Source: Bacteriovoracaceae bacterium
GTDB taxonomy: Bacteria > Bdellovibrionota > Bacteriovoracia > Bacteriovoracales > Bacteriovoracaceae
Assembly (NCBI GenBank): GCA_023954595.1
Contig: JAGSHJ010000061.1
Span: forward strand, 1-11,211
DNA: 11,211 nucleotides
Reading direction: 5' to 3'
Below the pieces are notes generated by a model. That model worked only from the letters and a program-made list of their open reading frames with translations. It was not told the DNA's origin and made no database searches. The position numbers were made by a program, and so were the translations under genes. Of this stretch, positions 1 to 5,318 are shown piece by piece (positions within the stretch are counted from its first letter, which is position 1; the number at the start of each line of letters is the position of its first letter).

Positions 1-17
1 GGCATAGACGACACCTC

Positions 18-48
18 GGGGCAAGTGAGAGCTTGCCCCTTTTTTTTT
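18..48 (+). terminator. Intrinsic terminator of an upstream plus-strand gene
   Basis: A perfect 8-bp GC-rich stem (18-25 GGGGCAAG pairing with 32-39) has a 6-nt loop and is followed directly by nine T residues (40-48). This is a textbook rho-independent terminator reading rightwards, so it should end a transcript whose gene lies left of the window. On the minus strand the stem is not followed by a T-run, so it does not look like a proper terminator for the convergent minus-strand operon, whose last stop codon (47-49) overlaps the T-tract. Confidence 0.9.
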
Positions 49-622
49 AGAGTATTTTATAATCTATAGGCTTAAATGAACCATTGTTAGACTGAAGTGC
101 GGAACATGCCGTGAGTCCAACATACAAATCCTCAAGTGCTTCAATAATGATATAGTCCCCAGCTCGACTTTGCGGTGGTGCAACAGAAATTTGACCCTTC
201 TCATCCATTTGGACATTCATAAATAGATTAAGCGTTGTGGGCAGGGCTTCGAGTTCGATACCTAATTTATTAAAGGCCCCTATCAAATTTCCCTCACATC
301 CTTGGTGGGGATTCTTATCACCATAGATTATCTCAAACGTGTCTTTTGAGCATGGTGTAAGTAGAAAGTCGTGTCGCCCACAAGTATCCTCTACAATTTT
401 GGCCATAGGCCTACTTTTACTGGAATAAAGTACATCGCCTTTTTCCATGTAGATCTTTGATAAGTAATCAATGGTTCTTCCGGAGGATAGATAGTCAGAG
501 GGATCATTTTTCATAAAGCAAAAGAAGTCTGATACTTGCTCACCCTTGGGGTCTACAACTTTAACTTGTTGTCCCTTTTTGAGTATAAAACCATCACCTG
601 TTCTAGGACTTATTGTTTTCAT
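47..622 (-). CDS. DUF1989 / urea carboxylase-associated family protein (carboxyguanidine deiminase-like)
   Basis: The 191-residue protein matches the DUF1989 (urea carboxylase-associated) family across its length. Visible family features are a VVDPKGEQVSDF segment (22-33), the SSGRT/GDVLYSSKSRP region (46-72), DTCGRHDFLLTPCS (79-92) with H84 and C91, a HQGC segment (106-109), LNLFMN (131-136) and a C-terminal LTACSALQSNNG stretch (170-181). In known family members CgdA/CgdB form the zinc-dependent carboxyguanidine deiminase of the guanidine carboxylase pathway; other members have no known function. Here it is a single copy with no urea/guanidine carboxylase in the window, so a deiminase or hydrolase role on a guanidino compound is inference. 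It is the last gene of the operon, starting 11 bp after the preceding stop, with an AGGT ribosome site at 627-630. Family assignment is firm; substrate is not known. Confidence 0.88.
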   Translation of the reverse strand: MKTISPRTGDGFILKKGQQVKVVDPKGEQVSDFFCFMKNDPSDYLSSGRTIDYLSKIYMEKGDVLYSSKSRPMAKIVEDTCGRHDFLLTPCSKDTFEIIYGDKNPHQGCEGNLIGAFNKLGIELEALPTTLNLFMNVQMDEKGQISVAPPQSRAGDYIIIEALEDLYVGLTACSALQSNNGSFKPIDYKIL

Positions 623-633
623 ATCTACCTTTA

Positions 634-1257
634 TTAAAAGTCTATGTGTTCATCTTCACTATAAGTGCGTCCAGTATACTGAAATATTTCCGATTTTTCT
701 CCATAATCTGACAGCATTGGATTTCTCTCACCCTGGAGTCTCTCATCTCTTTTGCGAATGCGATCCCTGATCCGGTTGAATGTGTTGGCACTTCTGAGCT
801 GTTCGAACTGCTCGTGAGGATTAAAAACAATAGCAGGATAATAAAAGCGACGAGCGACTCTTGGACTTTTTGGGTGTAAGGCCAGAATAAAAAGGGCCTC
901 CTCCTTTAAGCTGTAGCTATACTTATCACTTTGAGAATCATCAGATACTCGCGGATCATGTTTATAGATGTTGCGATCGGTCTCTCGAAGTTTTTTCAGT
1001 AAATACCAAAAGCGCTGCTCAAACACTTCGAAGGTTGAGTTTTTGTAATTTGGAAATATTAATATGAAGCTTGCAAGCTTACTTTTTTGACTGCGAAAAC
1101 GATCAATAAAACGGTACAAATGTTCCAAGCACTCTTGTTCATCGCCGTCAGTACTTATGTATGAATCAACGATACCTTTTCGAAATACTGCCTTGGCCAT
1201 TAAACATGGAAAGTGTGACACATTAATAAAATCTCTTAATAGGGCCAATTCACTCAT
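634..1257 (-). CDS. YqcI/YcgG family protein, GntA-like putative haem-dependent N-hydroxylase
   Basis: The 207-residue protein has the layout of the YqcI/YcgG family: an FPC motif near the N-terminus (16-18), a central beta-strand followed by an aromatic-rich helix FEVFEQRFWYLLKKL (76-90), the LHPKSPRVARRF segment (127-138, with H128 and several Arg), FNPHEQFEQLR (145-155), a basic RDRIRKRD helix (164-171) and a C-terminal YGEKSEIFQYTGR (185-197). GntA, the haem-dependent enzyme that N-hydroxylates a guanidine group in guanitoxin biosynthesis, belongs to this family; most members are uncharacterised. It is cytosolic, without signal peptide or membrane segment. It starts 4 bp after the DUF5996 stop with only a weak ribosome site, so translation is probably coupled. 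Placement beside a DUF1989 gene supports a guanidino or related nitrogen substrate, but that is inference. Family call is confident; catalytic activity is not shown. Confidence 0.85.
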   Translation of the reverse strand: MSELALLRDFINVSHFPCLMAKAVFRKGIVDSYISTDGDEQECLEHLYRFIDRFRSQKSKLASFILIFPNYKNSTFEVFEQRFWYLLKKLRETDRNIYKHDPRVSDDSQSDKYSYSLKEEALFILALHPKSPRVARRFYYPAIVFNPHEQFEQLRSANTFNRIRDRIRKRDERLQGERNPMLSDYGEKSEIFQYTGRTYSEDEHIDF

Positions 1258-1261
1258 AACT

Positions 1262-2209
1262 CTAATGATTTGCAGGCTGCCTGTTTTGTAGTCTTAAAAG
1301 ATAAGCGTCACTCTCCAGATTCTCCCTATCCCACTGCGCAAGCCAGGCCGCGCGCTCATAACAACTCTCCAGGAATTCTAGAATCATTGCCTCAGGTCTG
1401 GGGGAAGCAACTACCGCTTCATAAGGCAGGACATACTCTCCAAGATTGTGATGATAGAAACAACTATGGGGCAGGATTTCGCCTGATGAAAAGCCATCTG
1501 GTTCGGGATAGATATAACAAAAGAACGCGGGATGAGGGTAAATCTCATTGCCCGGCCAGAACCCACAATTAAAGACTTCTCTTGAGTAAGCCTCCTTTAC
1601 GATTTTATCAGGCAGGTGTGGTACTCCACCAGGATGCTCTGGAGCATGCCTACCAGAAAACCTAGAACAGGCCAGGTCAAAGCTTCCCCAATAAAGTAGA
1701 GGCTCACTGGCCTTGCCTACAAAGCGGCTTCTAAACTTATTTAAGGCCAAATCAATTCGTACCAATGCTTGCCAAATATCCTGAGCATAAAATGGATCAT
1801 ATTCGCAGTGCTCGGTATCTTTTTTAAAAGGAATTGCATCAGGTAGCTCATTTGGCCTTGGTGTGAAGTGTGCTTCTACATTTAAAAACCGAAGGGTTTC
1901 CTTAACTCTTTCATAAAAGTCGGCAACAGACTCTGATCTGAGGTCTCTAGTGACGTGGGAGCCATCGCTAGTTGTAAAAGTGATGCTATGGGAGAGAAAA
2001 TCAAAATCAATTGTTAGAGTTCTATCTCTGTCTGGGAAGGCCATCGTTGATATGCCGGAGGATGTAACCTTAAAGCTTGCATGCCATGAATGATTCAGAC
2101 ATGGTGTTTTATTGAGCTTAATCTTGCCGATGATTTGGAGCCATCGGTGCAGAGTAAAATAGGTATCTTTATATTCTTGATAATAAAGCTGTGGCCATTG
2201 TGAATACAT
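1262..2209 (-). CDS. DUF5996 family protein
   Basis: The 315-residue protein carries the conserved blocks of DUF5996: an N-terminal TLHRWLQIIGKI helix (19-30), a NHSWH segment (39-43), the central LLYWGSFDLACSRFSGRHAP block (171-190), EAYSREV (206-212), GFWPG (216-220) and a C-terminal AAWLAQWDR helix (287-295). The biochemical role of the family is unknown. An in-frame GTG at 2254 would add 15 residues, but the ATG at 2209 is preceded by a very strong GGAGGGGGG ribosome site (2215-2223), and the protein then begins at the family's usual YSQWP-like start. It is the second gene of the operon and ends 4 bp before the YqcI/YcgG gene. The many conserved His, Trp and Asp residues would suit an enzyme, but no known fold or activity can be read from the sequence. 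It is cytosolic. Confidence 0.88.
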   Translation of the reverse strand: MYSQWPQLYYQEYKDTYFTLHRWLQIIGKIKLNKTPCLNHSWHASFKVTSSGISTMAFPDRDRTLTIDFDFLSHSITFTTSDGSHVTRDLRSESVADFYERVKETLRFLNVEAHFTPRPNELPDAIPFKKDTEHCEYDPFYAQDIWQALVRIDLALNKFRSRFVGKASEPLLYWGSFDLACSRFSGRHAPEHPGGVPHLPDKIVKEAYSREVFNCGFWPGNEIYPHPAFFCYIYPEPDGFSSGEILPHSCFYHHNLGEYVLPYEAVVASPRPEAMILEFLESCYERAAWLAQWDRENLESDAYLLRLQNRQPANH

Positions 2210-2214
2210 AGTTG

Positions 2215-2223
2215 CCCCCCTCC
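2215..2223 (-). promoter_or_regulatory. Strong Shine-Dalgarno deciding the DUF5996 start
   Basis: On the minus strand GGAGGGGGG lies 5 nt before the ATG at 2209. It favours that ATG over the upstream in-frame GTG at 2254, which would place this ribosome site inside the coding sequence. Confidence 0.8.
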
Positions 2224-2265
2224 AATGGGATGTCGCAAAATGTGTGCCGGCCACTAATTATTTAA

Positions 2266-2481
2266 CTATGTACTGAGGTTTCCATCCATCAGATTGCGCA
2301 GTTTCTCTAAGGCACCTTCAGGCGGAGGACTATCGCTATTTCTTCTTTCAAAGTATTCCTTTTCACTAATTCCCATTAACCCAAGCAAATCTTCTAGCTT
2401 TAAATCCATCTTTAAAAATGCACTGTCGATTGCATCCCAACTCTCACGCCAACTTAAATTTGAAAGGTTCTTCTTACTCAC
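2266..2481 (-). CDS. Small hypothetical protein, possible helix-turn-helix
   Basis: This 71-residue protein starts at GTG (2481), supported by a GGGGAG ribosome site at 2487-2492, 5 nt upstream. It is the first gene of the minus-strand operon, 56 bp ahead of the DUF5996 ATG. It is predicted mostly helical and hydrophilic. The stretch from about residue 25 to 66 (LKLEDLLGLMGISEKEYFERR then LEKLRNLM) resembles the helix-turn-helix region of MbcA/Xre-like antitoxins and phage-type repressors: two short helices around a Gly-Ile-Ser turn, then a C-terminal amphipathic helix. This is a pattern impression, not a family match. A palindrome 24 bp upstream of the start would suit autoregulation. It could equally be a small accessory subunit of the operon's enzymes. 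Confidence 0.6.
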   Translation of the reverse strand: MSKKNLSNLSWRESWDAIDSAFLKMDLKLEDLLGLMGISEKEYFERRNSDSPPPEGALEKLRNLMDGNLST

Positions 2482-2684
2482 TGTTGCTCCCCACGTTAAG
2501 GTTCACTTAAGAGCTTAAGTTTTAACTTTAAATTCACTAAACCAGCTAGTAATTACAAAGACTTAAGCATTCCTTAATAAAGACCAAGTGCCACCAAAAT
2601 AGGCCAATCCGAATAAAGACTTCTTAATAATTGTGAATTTTCAACCTCTTAACTATTTTTCGTGGATTCTGATAAACTTAAGAA
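2482..2684. promoter_or_regulatory. Divergent intergenic control region with ACTTAAG repeats
   Basis: This 203-bp AT-rich region separates the minus-strand operon from the plus-strand lipoprotein gene and must hold promoters for both. It contains four copies of ACTTAAG: 2505-2511, 2514-2520 (inverted), 2561-2567 and 2676-2682. For the plus strand a possible sigma-70 promoter is TTGTGA (2631-2636), 17 bp, TATTTT (2654-2659). An alternative is TAAACT (2673-2678), 6 nt before the ATG. No convincing promoter was recognised for the minus strand. Confidence 0.5.
2505..2520. repeat. 16-bp palindrome ACTTAAG-AG-CTTAAGT (possible operator)
   Basis: Two 7-bp arms are perfectly inverted around a 2-bp spacer. 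The site lies 24-39 bp upstream of the GTG start of the first operon gene, where a repressor would overlap the promoter or early leader. Two further single ACTTAAG copies occur in the same intergenic region. The binding protein is unknown; the small HTH-like protein encoded next to it is a candidate by position only. Confidence 0.5.
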
Positions 2685-3383
2685 ATGAGATTTTTTATAT
2701 TGCTTTCATTGATTGTATTTACCTCCTGTTCATTACAACAGTTCAAACCCTACAGAGTCACTATAGGGCCTGTAGCAAGCTCCTCAGAGTTTAAACTCGA
2801 GCGTGATGGCGAAAGTGAAACAGTCCTATGTGTAGAATCAAGTGAGGACATCAAAGATGTAGAGAAATGCTCCGGAGGCGGGTTTAAAAAAGACCAGGCC
2901 ATTGGCTATATTGAGCCTTGGATTGAATTCACCCCCAACTTTTTCGAAAGTAGCCATTTTGGTTGGTCCTACTTCTTTGCGTACAACCAATCCTCCACCA
3001 CTCTATTAGAATATCCACTTGCCGGTGAAAAAACTCGAATTGATATTGAAAGATTCTCGCTTAATCCATTCGTATTTTATAATTGGGGGGACAAGATCTT
3101 TAAAGATGGAAAAGGCATGGCACTAAGAGCAGGCCTTGGAGCTTCTTTGAGTTACGTTTCAAAATTTGATTTAAAAAGAGATTCTACTCAAGAATCTTTT
3201 GAAGCTAGTAGAAAATTTAAAGAAGGGACATCCATCTTCGTAGAATACAGCTGGAACTGGTTTATTTTTCGAATAGAGCATTCGGCAGTCGAATACGATG
3301 ACAAGAAGTTTAGAGATATTGAAAAAGACACCTTAAAGATTCAAACCAATAAGGTGTCATTATTGTATAGTTATTATTTTTGA
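2685..3383 (+). CDS. Putative outer-membrane lipoprotein with beta-barrel character
   Basis: The 232-residue protein begins with a short hydrophobic signal peptide ending in a lipobox-like FTSC, giving a lipidated Cys15 followed by Ser16, which would favour outer-membrane sorting. The mature part has many alternating-aromatic beta segments (for example about 90-100, 124-134, 143-157, 179-199) and ends with a strand closing in Tyr-Tyr-Phe, the C-terminal aromatic signature typical of outer-membrane beta proteins. A conserved family is not recognised. The start has no Shine-Dalgarno sequence; a -10-like TAAACT lies 6 nt upstream. Its 3' end overlaps the terminator of the convergent gene and its stop codon overlaps that gene's end by 10 bp. 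A role in surface structure or transport is only inferred. Confidence 0.75.
   Translation: MRFFILLSLIVFTSCSLQQFKPYRVTIGPVASSSEFKLERDGESETVLCVESSEDIKDVEKCSGGGFKKDQAIGYIEPWIEFTPNFFESSHFGWSYFFAYNQSSTTLLEYPLAGEKTRIDIERFSLNPFVFYNWGDKIFKDGKGMALRAGLGASLSYVSKFDLKRDSTQESFEASRKFKEGTSIFVEYSWNWFIFRIEHSAVEYDDKKFRDIEKDTLKIQTNKVSLLYSYYF
3322..3358 (-). terminator. Intrinsic terminator of the PQ-loop/zinc-ribbon gene, inside the lipoprotein gene
   Basis: A perfect 9-bp inverted repeat (3327-3335 GACACCTTA with 3350-3358) and a 14-nt loop is followed, reading leftwards, by five T residues (the A-run 3322-3326 on the plus strand). It lies 16 bp beyond the stop codon of the minus-strand gene, the expected place for its terminator, yet the whole structure is inside the last 60 bp of the convergent lipoprotein coding sequence. 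Rightwards it is followed by T-rich sequence, so it may also act weakly in that direction. Confidence 0.6.
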
Positions 3384-3766
3384 GCGACTTTTTCTAGGCC
3401 TTCAGGTTTGCCTTCACCACAATAAGCGCAAAAGCTCCAATCAAGTTCAAGCTCTTCTCCACACTTAGTACAGTCTGGGTCTTTCTCATCATGCCAGTGA
3501 TCATCTTTATGATAGATAATCTGACCAATGAGTATAAGGACAGGGATTGTTGTAGAAACTTGTTTAACAACAAAAATAATGGATCCCTCTACCCAAGCAG
3601 TCCAAGTTAAAATACCAAAACCTAATGCCTTGAAGACGTGATAGGTCATGGATAAATCTCGAACCTCTTTATGGACGTGAATTTTCCAAATTTGGAACCA
3701 ATAGCTAACTGAAAGTAAAACAATAGCAATCCACGAGACTGCTTCTAAAAATGTTAAGTTTTCCAT
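3374..3766 (-). CDS. PQ-loop/SemiSWEET-like membrane protein with C-terminal zinc ribbon
   Basis: From the ATG at 3766 the protein has 130 residues. Three hydrophobic helices lie at roughly 8-25, 42-58 and 61-84. The first helix ends in SYWFQIWKIHVHKEVRDLSM (21-40), which has the shape of a PQ-loop (SemiSWEET/MtN3) repeat, with Gln25 kept but the Pro replaced by Phe. After the third helix comes a His/Asp-rich linker (HKDDHWHDEKD, 86-97) and a Cys4 zinc ribbon: CTKC (99-102) and CAYC (113-116). A three-helix PQ-loop unit normally acts as a dimeric small-molecule channel; the soluble zinc ribbon is not usual for it. A TTG at 3835 would extend the frame by 23 residues, but these precede the first helix without family resemblance and have no ribosome site. 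The gene overlaps the convergent lipoprotein gene by 10 bp. Function is uncertain. Confidence 0.7.
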   Translation of the reverse strand: MENLTFLEAVSWIAIVLLSVSYWFQIWKIHVHKEVRDLSMTYHVFKALGFGILTWTAWVEGSIIFVVKQVSTTIPVLILIGQIIYHKDDHWHDEKDPDCTKCGEELELDWSFCAYCGEGKPEGLEKVAQK

Positions 3767-3888
3767 GCAATAATTGTCCCACTTAAAACTTGATCGGGAT
3801 ACTAAAAAAGCAAAGTGCTCAAGTACTATCAGCAAAAAATCTTATTTTTTCTTAATTACATCTCCAAAAGACCGAATAACAATGTCAT

Positions 3889-5202
3889 ATGAGCGTACTT
3901 CCCCTACTTTTTATATCTCTTAGCTTTATGACCTATGCTCATGGGCAATCATGCTCTGAAAATGAAATATACCAAAAGCTCAAGTCACTAAAAGTTAGCT
4001 GTGCCAATAAGAAAGTACATCTCACCTTTGATGATGGGCCAGACCCAAAAGTCACCCCCATCATTTTAGACGAGCTTAATAAAAGAGATGTTAAGTCGAC
4101 CTTCTACGTATCTACAACTAACTTAGTGCCTGGTGAGATCAATGACACCCTTGTTTCGATGATTCGTACAGGCCATGTGCTCGCAAGCCATGGACATGAA
4201 CACAGGGCACACGATTTACGCCTTCTTTCAAACGATGGCAAAACAGTGTGTGATTCTAATATTCTATCTCCAGCTCAGTCAGAGAGAAATATTGAAAGAA
4301 GTCATGCCCTGTTAAATAGTGCTACTCGAGGTCTATCAGAGCGACAAAGTCATAAATTGTTTCGTTTCCCCTATGGCAGAGGGTCTGCTCCATCGGCAAA
4401 AGAGCTTGCTCTGATCCTAGAGCATGGACAGTCCGATAGTGCATGTTCGTCGAAGGCCTTAAAGAGTGCTCACTCCCTTGATCCAGAAACATACAAAAAA
4501 TCTATCAACGACTACCGACGCTTTAGAAGCAAGGCACTTCAAAGAGTACATGAGTCATCAAGAGACCATGTTGGATGGAACTTTGATTCTCAAGACAGCT
4601 CCACAAGTGTTGTGGCCAAGGCCAACTCTGATACTGATTGGTATGTGAAGCGCACACTCAAAAGAATGTGTGAAAATAATAGCGATGTCCTAATGTCTTT
4701 ATTTCATGACAACAAGAAGGCCTTTAATGCGAAGGCCATAGGGCCAATAATTGATGCCGGAAGATGTCTTGGAATAGATTTTGTGAGCTATGATGAAATT
4801 CTTAAAAACAAAGAATACTTAAAAAACCGAGGGGTATTACAAGAGGCCCCTGATGAACAAAATGATGTTTTAGGACACTTTATTGAAGAGGTGTTGGATA
4901 AACAAAAGGTTAAAATTGTTGAAGTTCCAACTTGTGGTGAAGATCAGGCCAAAATTTCAGTCTCTCAATGCCTAAGTTCAAATGGTAAAAGCTACGCCCA
5001 CTGCCAGGGCGAGAGCTCAATATGTGTTAATGGCAAATGGTATTCAAAGACCCATACTGAGGCCGTCACTAGATGTGGCCCACGAAGCTGCTATAGTACA
5101 TATGCAAAAAGAACTTTCTCTCACTGTGAAGGCACGAGCTCAATCTGTGTAAATGGCGACTGGCTAAGCCCTAGAGAAGCGAAATCACAGTGTTCTAAAT
5201 AA
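3889..5202 (+). CDS. Secreted NodB-type polysaccharide deacetylase with Cys-rich C-terminal repeats
   Basis: The 437-residue protein removes acetyl groups from N-acetylglucosamine polymers by family membership (carbohydrate esterase 4, metal dependent). Motifs in order: TFDDGP (46-51, Asp48 as probable base and Asp49 as metal ligand), HGHEH (101-105, metal His101 and His105), FRFPYG (158-163), WNFDSQD (230-236) and LFHD with the catalytic His273. The spacing between motif 3 and 4 is about 65 residues, longer than usual, suggesting an inserted loop. A Sec signal peptide covers 1-19 (AHG before Gln20), but has no Lys/Arg before the hydrophobic core. Residues 361-396 and 401-435 form two similar repeats with four Cys each and a shared SSICVNG-x-W core, probably disulfide-bonded wall- or glycan-binding modules. 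The likely substrate is peptidoglycan or chitin-like polymer. An in-frame TAA at 3877 fixes the start, which has no clear Shine-Dalgarno. Confidence 0.9.
   Translation: MSVLPLLFISLSFMTYAHGQSCSENEIYQKLKSLKVSCANKKVHLTFDDGPDPKVTPIILDELNKRDVKSTFYVSTTNLVPGEINDTLVSMIRTGHVLASHGHEHRAHDLRLLSNDGKTVCDSNILSPAQSERNIERSHALLNSATRGLSERQSHKLFRFPYGRGSAPSAKELALILEHGQSDSACSSKALKSAHSLDPETYKKSINDYRRFRSKALQRVHESSRDHVGWNFDSQDSSTSVVAKANSDTDWYVKRTLKRMCENNSDVLMSLFHDNKKAFNAKAIGPIIDAGRCLGIDFVSYDEILKNKEYLKNRGVLQEAPDEQNDVLGHFIEEVLDKQKVKIVEVPTCGEDQAKISVSQCLSSNGKSYAHCQGESSICVNGKWYSKTHTEAVTRCGPRSCYSTYAKRTFSHCEGTSSICVNGDWLSPREAKSQCSK
4969..5193 (+). repeat. Tandem Cys-rich 40-residue repeat encoded in the deacetylase 3' end
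   Basis: Codons 361-396 and 401-435 encode two copies of a module with Cys at matching places (361/372/379/396 and 401/413/420/435), a central C-x-G-x-SSICVNG-x-W core and an acidic EA before the last Cys. The repeat period is 40 codons. The DNA copies have diverged, so this is an old protein-level duplication. Confidence 0.8.
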
Positions 5203-5318
5203 AGTGTCAAATATTTAAACACCCTCCTCGATGTCAAAAACTTCAACACTTAATTAAAGTTCATAGTAAAACTTTCAACGAACAATTTTAAAAAATCCTT
5301 TCATGCTTAAATGAATAC

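Noticed and set aside
1270..1572. 100-codon plus-strand open frame
   Set aside because: It lies wholly antisense to the well-supported DUF5996 gene and has no recognisable domain or ribosome site.
2210..2254. In-frame GTG start adding 15 residues to the DUF5996 protein
   Set aside because: A very strong Shine-Dalgarno lies inside this extension, correctly spaced for the ATG at 2209, and the family begins there.
1262..2481. Toxin-antitoxin pair made of the small HTH-like protein and the DUF5996 protein
   Set aside because: DUF5996 has no toxin features and is about 315 residues, and the operon continues into two metabolic-type genes; a regulator role is the simpler reading.
2482..2684. Guanidine (ykkC-type) riboswitch ahead of the guanidino-type operon
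   Set aside because: No conserved ykkC-like hairpins or GC-rich core were seen in this AT-rich stretch; the DNA repeats suggest a protein regulator.
3767..3835. TTG start extending the PQ-loop protein by 23 residues
   Set aside because: Rare start codon, no ribosome site, and the extension has no family-like content ahead of the first helix.
3882..3923. 13-codon upstream open frame overlapping the deacetylase start
   Set aside because: Too short and without a ribosome site; most likely chance.
5203..5318. Terminator after the deacetylase gene
   Set aside because: Only short AT-rich complementary stretches were found, without a GC stem followed by a T-run.
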